Positions 1-7,022 of a stretch of 23,771 nt of DNA are shown piece after piece. The position numbers and the translations under genes were made by a program. The stretch is from a virus, in the IMG/VR virus record IMGVR_UViG_3300012012_000677, positions 1 to 23,771 of that record; one strand, 5' to 3'. The notes beneath the pieces were generated by a model. The model was given only the letters and a program-made list of their open reading frames with translations, ran no database searches and had not been told where the DNA came from. The stretch's first letter is position 1. The number at the start of each line of letters is the position of its first letter.

Positions 1-1
1 A

Positions 2-115
2 TATAGTAGTGTATGGTTATCTAAGGTTCTTCGTAAAAATGGTTATCCAATAAGTCCAAGTACTATACAACGACACGTTAACAAGGAGTGCTCCTGTGAA
101 CAACCTGCTCAATGA
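2..115 (+). CDS. C-terminal end of a helix-turn-helix protein (5' truncated by window edge)
   Basis: The frame starting at base 2 is open from the window edge to a TGA at 113-115, giving about 37 residues. It contains the segments WLSKVLRKNGYPIS and PSTIQRHVNKECSC. The spacing of hydrophobic residues, then Ser-x-Ser-Thr-Ile-x-x-His, resembles the recognition-helix end of a helix-turn-helix domain. It is followed by a Cys-x-Cys tail often seen in phage proteins that lie near terminase genes. It overlaps the GTG start of the next gene by 20 bases, which suggests translational coupling. It could be a small terminase subunit or a regulator; the visible part is too short to decide. The reading frame is convincing, the function is inference. 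Confidence 0.55.
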   Translation, partial: YSSVWLSKVLRKNGYPISPSTIQRHVNKECSCEQPAQ

Positions 116-449
116 TTTAAATCAACCACCTAAAAATACTAAAGTTCTTGGTAAGTTACTTGAGTTATTGGAACGAAAAAACATAGACATTGAAGATATT
201 GGAGACGTAAAACGTGTTTCTATATATCAGTCTCTAACTAAAAACGAAGATGGCGAGGCAGAAGTTCACGACCTTGCTGCAATTCAATTTTCTCCTGCTT
301 GGGAAAGTGGTCCTAAATGGCCTGTTGTTCAACAAGGACCAGCAATCAAACTAGTTCCTAAAAAACCAATTCTCAAAACTAAGAGTAAATATAAAAAATG
401 CGTAATAGTTCCAGACGCTCAAATTGGTTATTACAGGGGACGAGACTGA
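96..449 (+). CDS. Metallophosphoesterase, N-terminal part (motif I), ended by an in-frame TGA
   Basis: This 117-residue frame starts at GTG 96, with AAGGAG at 83-88 at ideal spacing. Residues 1-95 are a charged N-terminal region with no recognised fold. Residues 103-113 (VIVPDAQIGYY) match metal-binding motif I of calcineurin-like phosphoesterases, with D107 and Q109 in the D-x-H/Q pattern. Translation stops four codons later at TGA 447-449. The same frame stays open beyond the stop and carries motifs II to V, so this is the front of one enzyme of about 383 residues. On its own the fragment would hold only one metal ligand set. It may be a nonsense-broken gene, a leaky stop, or a sequencing error in an intact gene. 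Substrate unknown; phage members of the family act on nucleic acids or phosphoproteins. Confidence 0.75.
   Translation: MNNLLNDLNQPPKNTKVLGKLLELLERKNIDIEDIGDVKRVSIYQSLTKNEDGEAEVHDLAAIQFSPAWESGPKWPVVQQGPAIKLVPKKPILKTKSKYKKCVIVPDAQIGYYRGRD
447..449 (+). other. In-frame TGA inside the metallophosphoesterase reading frame
   Basis: The codons around the stop read GAC TGA CAA, followed by ten sense codons to the next ATG at 480. Reading through would give R-D-x-Q-L-E-P-T-H-D-E, which continues naturally from motif I into the region before motif II. A single G-to-T change from GGA (Gly) would create this stop. The base after TGA is C, a context generally associated with weaker termination. No ribosome binding site precedes ATG 480. 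Confidence 0.7.
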
Positions 450-479
450 CAACTTGAACCAACACATGATGAAAAAGCA

Positions 480-1247
480 ATGCAAATTGCAATTGAACTA
501 ATAAAAGAAGTAAAGCCACAAACAGTTGTATGCGTTGGTGACAACTTAGATTTTCCTGAACTAGGTAAGTATTTAACTACTCCTGCATATCAACAAACTA
601 CTCAAGCGGCTATTGACCGTGCGACTAAGTTTTGTGCAGAACTTCGTGACGCTGCACCATCGGCAAAGATTATATGGCTTGCTGGTAATCACGAAGAGCG
701 AATGCCAAAGTATCTACTTATGAATGCAACTGCAGCATATGGATTGAGAAAAGGAAACACTCCTGAATCTTGGCCAGTTTTAACGGTTCCATATCTTTGC
801 CGAATGGAAGATTTTAAAGTTGAATACCGACCAGGTTATCCAGCATCTGATTTTTGGATAAATGAAAAACTTCGTGTTATTCACGGAGACAGAGTTAAAT
901 CAGGTGGCTCTACTGCAAACGTATATTTAAATCAAGAAAAAACATCTGTGGTTTATGGACACATTCACCGAATTGAAACTGCGTTTAAGACTAGGGAGGA
1001 TTTTGATGGTCCTCGCACAATCATGGCAGCGTCTCCTGGTTGTCTTGCTAGGATTGATGGTGCGGTTCCATCTACTAGAGGCGGTGTAGACCTTGATGGA
1101 CGACCACTTGTTAGGTACGAAAACTGGCAGCAAGGAATGGCAGTTGTTACTTATGAAGATAAGGGTGACCACAAGTTTTCATATGAAGTTATGCCAATCT
1201 ATAACGGTTGGGCTATTTATCAAGATAAAGAATTTGTTGTTAAATAA
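480..1247 (+). CDS. Metallophosphoesterase, C-terminal catalytic part (motifs II-V)
   Basis: This 255-residue frame is in the same phase as the fragment before it. It shows motif II GDNLD (residues 20-24), motif III GNHE (69-72), an HGDR segment near residue 135 and the final GHIH (160-163). These are the canonical metal and phosphate ligands of the calcineurin-like superfamily. Motif I (D-x-Q) lies upstream of the TGA at 447-449. The ATG at 480 has no Shine-Dalgarno sequence and falls mid-domain, so it is probably an internal Met of a longer protein, not a real start. If only this part is made, the enzyme lacks a key metal ligand and is likely inactive. The gene ends two bases before the next start (1250). 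Family call confident; whether the product is functional is open. Confidence 0.75.
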   Translation: MQIAIELIKEVKPQTVVCVGDNLDFPELGKYLTTPAYQQTTQAAIDRATKFCAELRDAAPSAKIIWLAGNHEERMPKYLLMNATAAYGLRKGNTPESWPVLTVPYLCRMEDFKVEYRPGYPASDFWINEKLRVIHGDRVKSGGSTANVYLNQEKTSVVYGHIHRIETAFKTREDFDGPRTIMAASPGCLARIDGAVPSTRGGVDLDGRPLVRYENWQQGMAVVTYEDKGDHKFSYEVMPIYNGWAIYQDKEFVVK

Positions 1248-1249
1248 GC

Positions 1250-1879
1250 ATGACTACTATTATTGGAATTCAAGGAGATGGTTTTGCGGTTATTTGTGCA
1301 GATTCCCGTGTATCTACTTTTGGTGACAACTTTTCTCAAATAGGAACGCTTAGAGAAGGTTCTAGTAAAGTGTCTCAAAACGGAAAATACCTTATAGGTG
1401 CGGCTGGGGATGTTCGTGCAATTAACATTCTTCAGCATGTTTTTCAACCACCTACGCCTCCAATAAATGCTAATAAAAAAACATTAGACCAGTTTTTTAC
1501 CGTTAAGTTTATTCCAGCATTACGAGAGTGCTTTGAGACGCAAGGATACGCTGTACCTGAAAAAGAAGACAAAGAACACATCGCAGAACAAGGTTCATCA
1601 GTTATAGTTGCTGTTAATAGCAATATATATGTTGTTGAAAGCGATTATTCATGGTCCTCTGAATCTACTGGATTATATGCTTTGGGTTCAGGTTCTTCAT
1701 ATGCTTTAGGAGCATTGCAAGTATTAGTTCGTAACAAAAAAGTAAACAGTCAGTTAGCAAGAAACTATGCTCTTCGCGCTTTGGCTATCGCTTCAAAATA
1801 TGACCCCAACACTGGTTCTCCATATCATTCATTTGTACAGGGAGAAAAGGTAAGCGCTAAACGACGTAAAAAGGTATAA
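1250..1879 (+). CDS. HslV / 20S proteasome beta-like Ntn hydrolase
   Basis: This 209-residue protein begins Met-Thr-Thr-Ile-Ile, like E. coli HslV (Met-Thr-Thr-Ile-Val). Removal of Met would expose Thr2 as the N-terminal nucleophile with no propeptide. D18 falls at the position of Asp17 of the proteasome beta subunit. K40 is the best candidate for the catalytic Lys33, after a short insertion. The IGAAGD segment matches the conserved Ala-Gly turn, and GSG at 146-148 followed by SYALGAL matches the HslV Gly-Ser-Gly-x-x-Tyr-Ala segment. The basic C-terminal tail (AKRRKK) is extra; HslV is about 175 residues. No HslU-type ATPase partner is seen. Its place just before portal, scaffold and capsid genes, with no other head protease visible, suggests a role in head maturation, but that is inference. 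Fold call confident. Confidence 0.8.
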   Translation: MTTIIGIQGDGFAVICADSRVSTFGDNFSQIGTLREGSSKVSQNGKYLIGAAGDVRAINILQHVFQPPTPPINANKKTLDQFFTVKFIPALRECFETQGYAVPEKEDKEHIAEQGSSVIVAVNSNIYVVESDYSWSSESTGLYALGSGSSYALGALQVLVRNKKVNSQLARNYALRALAIASKYDPNTGSPYHSFVQGEKVSAKRRKKV

Positions 1880-1896
1880 TTAAACCACAACCAATC
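1878..1896 (+). repeat. Copy 1 of a duplicated leader motif upstream of a start codon
   Basis: The 19 bases AATTAAACCACAACCAATC start in the TAA stop of the protease gene and lead into AAGGAG and ATG 1910. Nearly the same string, with two single-base deletions, occurs at 4771-4787 in front of the capsid gene. It could be an mRNA leader or promoter-linked element. No clear -10/-35 pair is visible. Confidence 0.4.
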
Positions 1897-1909
1897 AAGG
1901 AGATTAAGT

Positions 1910-2215
1910 ATGTCTAAGAAAATTAACGTGTCTGATATTAAAGATGTTGCAACTAAAGGTGGGGCAGTTGGTGTTGTTTCATACCTCATGTCAACATGGG
2001 AAGTTGACCCTGCTCTTAACATTGTAATTTTACCTGCTATTCTGTATGTACTAAACGTACTTAGCACTAAAATTGGAGACCCTCAAATTGCTAACTTCTT
2101 TATTAAACAAAGTAAAGTTGTTGAGGCTGCAGTACAAGAAACAGTCGCACGACCAACTTCAGTTGCTAAAATCCCTGCAGTTAAGAAAGCCACTCCAAAG
2201 AATAAAAAGAAGTAA
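1910..2215 (+). CDS. Small membrane protein with a Lys-rich tail, holin-like
   Basis: A 101-residue protein preceded by AAGGAG at good spacing. It has a weakly hydrophobic segment around residues 17-29 (GAVGVVSYLM) and a stronger one around 36-53 (ALNIVILPAILYVLNVL). These are followed by a helical stretch and a C-terminal tail ending in many Lys residues (KKATPKNKKK). Two short hydrophobic helices plus a charged C-terminus is the general plan of small phage holins. Its location between a protease and the portal is unusual for a lysis gene, though. It could also be a membrane anchor for head assembly. I do not recognise a specific family. Confidence 0.6.
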   Translation: MSKKINVSDIKDVATKGGAVGVVSYLMSTWEVDPALNIVILPAILYVLNVLSTKIGDPQIANFFIKQSKVVEAAVQETVARPTSVAKIPAVKKATPKNKKK

Positions 2216-2223
2216 GTTACTAA

Positions 2224-3906
2224 ATGGCAATTGACTTTTGGTCACCCTCTTATCGCGCTGCTGCTAGTGACTTAACAGTTGCTATTAGCCCTTTAGGGCT
2301 TGTAGAGTTAGCCGACGAAGAATTTGAAGTCCATGGTCCGCGTCTAAACAGGTACTCATCTGCTTGGGCGTGGTACTTAGGACACCATTGGTCATATCGC
2401 CGTGAGATGGGTGAATCTCAATTTTACATGAACTATGTCCGAACAATGTCGGACTATATTACAAACTTTTGTTTTGGTAAAGGGATTCAATTTAAAGTTC
2501 CAGAACAAAACAACGCTATCATTCCTCACCTTTTAGATGATGTGTGGAATACTCACAATAACAAACATAAAGTTTTGTGGGAAATGGGACAACTGGCTGG
2601 AGTTACAGGAGATTGTTTTGTAAAGGTAGCCTTTGAAGAACCTTTTGTAGACTCCGTTGGCGTTCCGCATGAAGGTCGTATTAGGGTTATACCACTTAAC
2701 CCAGCACATTGTTTTCCTGAGTATCATCCACATGACCGTGACCGCATTATTAGATTTAAACTTAAATATCGTTTTTGGGGAACTTCGGCTGAAGGAACTC
2801 GTCAAGTTTATACGTTTACGGAAATACTAACTGATGAAAATGTTCAACAGTTTATTAATGATGAGTTAATTGACGAATATCCAAATGCAATTGGAAGTGT
2901 TCCAATTGTGCATATTACTAACGTAAGTATTTCATCCTCTCCTTGGGGTCAGTCTGATATTTGGGATATTATTCCACTAAATCGTGAACTTAATGAAAAA
3001 ATGACTGAAGTATCAGACATCATTAACTACCACGCAGCACCCGTAACTATCATTACTGGGGCAAAAGCCAGTCAATTAGAACGAGGTCCTAAAAAGGTGT
3101 GGGCTGGTCTTCCAAAAGATGCGAACGTTTTTAACCTTGAATCTCGCGGTGAGATGTCTGGTGCTTTAGAATATATTCAGTTTATTAAAAGAACAATGCA
3201 TGAAATTACAGGCATTCCTGAAGCAGCATTAGGACAATTTCAACCAGTTTCAAACACTTCTGGCGTTGCTTTGGCTATTCAATATCAGCCTTTAATGAAC
3301 CGTTACGCAATGAAAAAGATACATTTTTCAAAAGGTCTTGAGCGAATTAACGAACTTGTCATTCGTACTGCGGCTATGTTCAAACCAGAAATGTTAATTT
3401 ATAACCCTCAAAAAGCGGCTAAACCAGAGAGGGATAACTTACTAGAACTTGACCCTCTTGACCCTGTTACCTACAAAACAACATGTCATTGGCCTGACCC
3501 ACTGCCCGTAGATGTTCTTATTAAACTCAATGAGGTTCAAGCAAAGATGTCGTTGGGCTTAGAGTCTAAGCGTGGCGCCTTGCGTACTTTGGGTGAAGAG
3601 TTCCCGAACGAAAAGATGGAAGAAATCTTTGAAGAACTCATGGATGATGCTATTGACCAAGGCGCTTTAACAATGCTTACATCTCAAATACAAGCCGCAA
3701 TTATGATGGCAACAGGAATGTTGCCTAACAATGAAGGTCCCGTTACAGCGTCAGCAGGAGGGGCTGACGTGTCATCGGCAGGAAATTCTCAAGGTTCTAT
3801 GCCTGGAACGGCTGTAAACCCTGTAGAATCAGACCTGATGAATCAATTGGTTAGTAAGGCTTATGGTGCTAGGTTCGCCCAGCGTCGTAATCCAGATGCA
3901 GAATAA
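2224..3906 (+). CDS. Portal protein
   Basis: A 560-residue protein that would form the dodecameric ring at the head vertex through which DNA is packaged and to which the neck attaches. The N-terminal part shows portal-type features: an aromatic/charged helix (WAWYLGHHWSYR), then NFCFGKGIQFKVP near residues 81-93, then LWEMGQLAGVTGDCFVKV around 120-137. The middle contains a long helix with ITGIPEAALGQF, typical of portal stem/clip regions. The C-terminal 60 residues are Gly/Ser/Ala-rich and probably disordered. Length is normal for a portal. The start has only a weak AAGAAG-like site in the end of the previous gene, so translation may be coupled. It is followed directly by scaffold and capsid genes. 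Confident from sequence pattern and position. Confidence 0.88.
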   Translation: MAIDFWSPSYRAAASDLTVAISPLGLVELADEEFEVHGPRLNRYSSAWAWYLGHHWSYRREMGESQFYMNYVRTMSDYITNFCFGKGIQFKVPEQNNAIIPHLLDDVWNTHNNKHKVLWEMGQLAGVTGDCFVKVAFEEPFVDSVGVPHEGRIRVIPLNPAHCFPEYHPHDRDRIIRFKLKYRFWGTSAEGTRQVYTFTEILTDENVQQFINDELIDEYPNAIGSVPIVHITNVSISSSPWGQSDIWDIIPLNRELNEKMTEVSDIINYHAAPVTIITGAKASQLERGPKKVWAGLPKDANVFNLESRGEMSGALEYIQFIKRTMHEITGIPEAALGQFQPVSNTSGVALAIQYQPLMNRYAMKKIHFSKGLERINELVIRTAAMFKPEMLIYNPQKAAKPERDNLLELDPLDPVTYKTTCHWPDPLPVDVLIKLNEVQAKMSLGLESKRGALRTLGEEFPNEKMEEIFEELMDDAIDQGALTMLTSQIQAAIMMATGMLPNNEGPVTASAGGADVSSAGNSQGSMPGTAVNPVESDLMNQLVSKAYGARFAQRRNPDAE

Positions 3907-3955
3907 ACTGTTTATTACTTAAGTCAATATAAGCCCAACTAGAGAGGTATTACCT

Positions 3956-4750
3956 ATGGCAAAGCAAGAAGAAGACGCCGTAACAATTATGGCAGAAGCA
4001 ACAGCAGCAATGTTAGACGAGTCATCTAAAGTTACAGGTCAAAAAAACAAAACTTTTACTGAAGATGACGTTGAAGGCATCCGTAAACAAGAAAAAGACA
4101 AGATGTACAAACGTCTTGAGGAGTCGGATACCCGAACAAAAGTTCTTGAGGAACAGTTAAAAATCATCTCTGGAGAGCGCGAAGCGTCTATTAAAAAAGC
4201 CGAGGAAGCCTCTGCCAAAGAAGAAGCCATTCGCAAACAACGTGAGTTTGAAGAATTGAGCGCAAAAGAACTGCTTTTGAAACAAGAGACAGAGTTTACA
4301 AAGAAAATTAATGACGTTGAAAACGAGTGGAAAGGCCGTTTAGAAGAAATTGAACGTGACCGTCAGGCTCAGGCAGCCCTTTTGGAAAAAGAACGACGCC
4401 ACCAAGAACTTCAAAACTATATTTCTCGTCGTATGCAAGAGGAGCAAGAGTACATTATTCCACAACTCCTGCCTTTAATTAGCGGTTCTTCGGAAGAAGA
4501 AATTGAGTTGCAAATTAACAAGTACAAAGATGCAAGTTCTGCTATTCTAGAAAATGTCCAAAGAGTGAATGCGGAATCCCAAACTCGCTTTAAGGCAGTA
4601 GGTGTCACAGCACCTCCTGTTGGACCAATGGAAACTCAGATGGAACAGCAAACGTTATCTGCGGAGGATATCCGCAACATGTCAATGGAACAGTATCAAA
4701 AAATGCGTGAGAAACTTTTAAACGCACGTTCTTCAAAGGGTCGTTTTTAA
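3956..4750 (+). CDS. Capsid scaffolding protein
   Basis: A 264-residue, strongly charged protein dominated by coiled coil from about residue 40 to 170 (many Glu, Lys, Arg and Gln in heptad-like order). The C-terminal end is basic (LLNARSSKGRF). Its position between portal and major capsid protein, its size and its composition fit an internal scaffold that guides head assembly and is then removed. No Ser/His/Asp or other protease motif is visible, so this is not a protease-scaffold fusion. If the scaffold is digested, the HslV-like enzyme at 1250 is the only protease candidate in the window. AGAGAGG precedes the ATG. The assignment rests on context and coiled coil, not on a specific motif. Confidence 0.78.
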   Translation: MAKQEEDAVTIMAEATAAMLDESSKVTGQKNKTFTEDDVEGIRKQEKDKMYKRLEESDTRTKVLEEQLKIISGEREASIKKAEEASAKEEAIRKQREFEELSAKELLLKQETEFTKKINDVENEWKGRLEEIERDRQAQAALLEKERRHQELQNYISRRMQEEQEYIIPQLLPLISGSSEEEIELQINKYKDASSAILENVQRVNAESQTRFKAVGVTAPPVGPMETQMEQQTLSAEDIRNMSMEQYQKMREKLLNARSSKGRF

Positions 4751-4770
4751 CGAACTTTTAAAGAACTGTA

Positions 4771-4787
4771 AATTAACCACAACAATC
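4771..4787 (+). repeat. Copy 2 of the duplicated leader motif, upstream of the capsid gene
   Basis: AATTAACCACAACAATC matches the string at 1878-1896 apart from two missing bases. It lies in the 56-base gap between the scaffold and capsid genes, just ahead of the AAAGGA ribosome binding site of the capsid gene. Confidence 0.4.
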
Positions 4788-4806
4788 TAACAAAGGAATT
4801 TTTTAT

Positions 4807-5901
4807 ATGGCATATCCAGGTCCAGTAGGTGGTGCAGTCACAGGCGCAAATCTTGGTTCAATTACCACGACAGGCTACTCAAGTGATGCAACACTTTCAC
4901 CAGCAATTCAAGAGATTTGGTCAAAAGAGATTTTGTTCCAAGCAATGCCTGTTCTTCGTTTTGAACAGTTCGCAGTAAAGAAGACAGAACTTGGCGTAAT
5001 GCCTGGTTTGACAGTTAACTTTATGCGTTACACCAACCTTACAACTGACGACTACGCAGGCGCAGAATTGGTTGAAGGCGTTCGCATGGAACCAAGTGCT
5101 CTTTCGGCAAGTCAGATTCAAATCACCGTAAAGGAACAAGGCAAGTCAGTTGCTGTCACCGAGTTGTTGCTTAACGCAGCCTTTGATGACGTAATGGCAT
5201 CAGCCTCACGTCTCCTTGGTCGTCACATGGCACAATCCATGGACATTCAAGCACGTAACACGCTTTACAGCGCTGGTGTTCCATTTGCTGGAGGTGCTGC
5301 AGTTGCTCCAAGCGTAGTGTTTGGTCGCAACACCAATGGTTCAACACGTGGTTCAATTGCTCCTTACGAGTACTCATCGGCTGGGTCGGCTTCGGCTCCA
5401 GGTTACCTTTCACCTGCAACAGTTAAAGATGCAGTTGAAGTACTTGCTGGTCAAAACATCCCACGTCTTGGCGACACATACGTGTGCTTCGTTCACCCAT
5501 CACAAAGCCGTTCGCTTCGTGACTGGCCTGAATTTATTGAAGTCACTAAGTACGCTGCTCCAGGAAACTTCATGCTTGGTGAAATTGGTCGTATCTACGA
5601 CGTAGTATTCATTGAGACAACTCAAGTGCTTCAAGGTCAGGCAACAACAGATGTTGTTGACCTTAGCCCAGGAGTTGCAGGTAACCTAGACCCAATTAGC
5701 ACATCGTACAACGCAATGATGATTGGTGATAACGCCTTTGGTCAAGCGATTGCATTGCCAGTAGAACTGCGAGACGGTGGAGTCATTGACTTTGGTCGTG
5801 AGCATGGTCTTGCTTGGTACGCAATTTGGGGCTTTGGTGTAATTACACACGAGTCACGAGTGCTTATCAACACAAAGGGTGGCGCAATCGGCGCTTCCTG
5901 A
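4807..5901 (+). CDS. Major capsid protein (HK97 fold, N4-gp56-like)
   Basis: A 364-residue protein that would form the icosahedral shell. The pattern follows the N4-gp56-type capsid family: SPAIQEIWSKEILFQAMPVL near residues 27-46, then GLTVNFMRYTNL, a GAELVEGV loop, KEQGKSVAVTELLLNAAFDD, and SASRLLGRHMAQSMDIQAR. There is no long N-terminal delta domain, so cleavage of the capsid protein itself may not be needed. Asn and Tyr are encoded almost wholly by AAC and TAC, unlike the AAT/TAT-rich neighbours, which fits very high expression. AAAGGA lies upstream of the ATG, and a strong terminator-like hairpin follows the TGA stop. High confidence. Confidence 0.9.
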   Translation: MAYPGPVGGAVTGANLGSITTTGYSSDATLSPAIQEIWSKEILFQAMPVLRFEQFAVKKTELGVMPGLTVNFMRYTNLTTDDYAGAELVEGVRMEPSALSASQIQITVKEQGKSVAVTELLLNAAFDDVMASASRLLGRHMAQSMDIQARNTLYSAGVPFAGGAAVAPSVVFGRNTNGSTRGSIAPYEYSSAGSASAPGYLSPATVKDAVEVLAGQNIPRLGDTYVCFVHPSQSRSLRDWPEFIEVTKYAAPGNFMLGEIGRIYDVVFIETTQVLQGQATTDVVDLSPGVAGNLDPISTSYNAMMIGDNAFGQAIALPVELRDGGVIDFGREHGLAWYAIWGFGVITHESRVLINTKGGAIGAS

Positions 5902-5919
5902 TAATCGCAAGTAATTAGT

Positions 5920-5954
5920 TAAAGGGCCAGTGGGGTTTACCTACTGGCCCTTTA
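5920..5954 (+). terminator. Rho-independent terminator-like hairpin after the capsid gene
   Basis: AAAGGGCCAGT at 5921-5931 pairs perfectly with ACTGGCCCTTT at 5943-5953. An outer T-A pair and three inner pairs (one G-T) extend it to about 15 bp, with a 5-base loop (GTTTA). The U-run after the stem is short (the TTT lies in the stem, then TAT). It may therefore be a partial terminator or an RNA-stabilising 3' structure behind the most highly expressed gene. Confidence 0.75.
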
Positions 5955-5986
5955 TACTTATAAGTGTCCAACTATAAGGAGAAAAC

Positions 5987-6217
5987 ATGGTACGTAAAAC
6001 ACAACAATTTGCTGAAGCAGTTGAAAATACTGAAACTGAAATTGCAATTCCTGTTCCTGCAGAGGGAAGTAATTTAATTCAAGCCCGTGTCAAAGGAACT
6101 TGGAAAATGTACTATGGTCAAGAAGTGTATAATTTTGTAGATGGAAAACGATACAACCTCTCAAAAGATATGTATGACTACTTGCGTAAGAGTGGAAATA
6201 TTTACGACACATTGTAA
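5987..6217 (+). CDS. Small conserved-looking head-associated protein, unknown function
   Basis: A 76-residue protein with AAGGAG well placed before ATG. The first 30 residues are polar and probably flexible. The second half (GTWKMYYGQEVYNFVDGKRY, then LSKDMYDYLRKSGNIYDTL) is aromatic-rich and looks like a compact domain. I do not recognise a named family. Its position directly after the capsid gene and its terminator, before the neck genes, fits a minor head, decoration or vertex protein. Real coding is supported by the ribosome binding site, the tight spacing to the next gene (9 bases) and composition. The role is inferred from context only. Confidence 0.7.
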   Translation: MVRKTQQFAEAVENTETEIAIPVPAEGSNLIQARVKGTWKMYYGQEVYNFVDGKRYNLSKDMYDYLRKSGNIYDTL

Positions 6218-6226
6218 AGGATACTA

Positions 6227-6859
6227 ATGGCGGGTTTTACAATCCCCAATGCACCAGATACCGATAAATCAACACTGGACCAATCAGAGCCAGACCGCGT
6301 TGATTTTGAGATTCTAGGTAATCGCAGAAAAGGCGTTGTTTCTGGTGCTGCAGTAACTGTAGTTTCTGGCAACGTTGTTGCCGTTGCTTCTGGAAGCATT
6401 GCGTATGAGGGAACTGATTATTCTCTTTCTTCTAATGGTTCATACTCACTATCAAGCGCTCCTTCTTCTGGAAACCGTTTTGATTTGGTTGTGGCTCGGT
6501 ATGCAACTTCTGCAGTAACTATTCAAACAATTACAGGAACTGTTAGTTCTACAAACCCAGTGTTTCCAGCACTACCTGCTGCCGATATAGTTCTTGCGGC
6601 AGTTTTGCGTCGTGCTAATGAATCAATTGTTGCAAATGACATTATTGACAAACGGGCTTTTTGTTTAGCATCTACTCCATCAACTATTACTTTAGGAACA
6701 AATACAACTGGTGATTATGTAGCGTCACTTGTTGCTGGAACTGGTATTACATTAACTAATAATAGCGGTGAAGGTGCTACACCTACAATTGAAGTAAGCA
6801 GTGTTCCATTATCTGGTGATGATGACCAAATCGTTCTTGGCACTCAAGTATTTGGTTAA
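6227..6859 (+). CDS. Fibre- or decoration-like virion protein
   Basis: A 210-residue, Ser/Thr/Val/Ala-rich and mostly beta-predicted protein. Residues 1-30 contain TLDQSEPDRVDFEILGNRR. The middle (about 60-150) includes GNRFDLVVARY and ADIVLAAVLRR, a pattern common in phage proteins that bind or describe fibre attachment. Near the C-terminus, GTGITLTNNSGEGATPTIEV is the repeat style common in trimeric tail and head fibres. AAAGGA precedes ATG. A location next to the capsid gene favours a head fibre or decoration protein, but a tail-fibre-related role is possible. No chaperone or receptor-binding domain is identified. Confidence 0.6.
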   Translation: MAGFTIPNAPDTDKSTLDQSEPDRVDFEILGNRRKGVVSGAAVTVVSGNVVAVASGSIAYEGTDYSLSSNGSYSLSSAPSSGNRFDLVVARYATSAVTIQTITGTVSSTNPVFPALPAADIVLAAVLRRANESIVANDIIDKRAFCLASTPSTITLGTNTTGDYVASLVAGTGITLTNNSGEGATPTIEVSSVPLSGDDDQIVLGTQVFG

Positions 6860-6867
6860 CGGTCATA

Positions 6868-7020
6868 ATGACCGAAAGAATAATCCCTAAACCTACTGGA
6901 ACGGTACAAGACGCAACTCGTATTCGCAGAATGATGGTCCATCGTCAACGAGAAACATACCCAGCAATTAATTATCCAGACCAAGATACTATTCCTGGTC
7001 CTGATTCAGGGGATGAATAA
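6868..7020 (+). CDS. 50-residue hypothetical protein
   Basis: A short gene filling the gap between the fibre-like protein and the next neck gene. ATG 6868-6870 opens a frame to TAA 7018-7020. The product is basic in the middle (TRIRRMMVHRQRETYP) and Pro/Asp-rich at the end (NYPDQDTIPGPDSGDE). The start lies 8 bases after the preceding stop with only a weak upstream site, so translation is probably coupled. The next gene starts 2 bases after its stop. The tight fit on both sides and sensible amino-acid use support it being real. No family recognised; a small head or neck accessory protein is possible. Confidence 0.55.
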   Translation: MTERIIPKPTGTVQDATRIRRMMVHRQRETYPAINYPDQDTIPGPDSGDE

Positions 7021-7022
7021 AC

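Noticed and set aside
96-1247. Alternative genetic code (TGA as Gly or Trp) to explain the split metallophosphoesterase
   Set aside because: No other gene has an internal TGA, TGG is used for Trp throughout, and TGA ends several genes including the capsid gene.
5953-5958. TATACT after the capsid terminator as a promoter for the 5987 gene
   Set aside because: It overlaps the terminator stem and has no -35 element at suitable spacing; kept only as a weak parallel to 9615.
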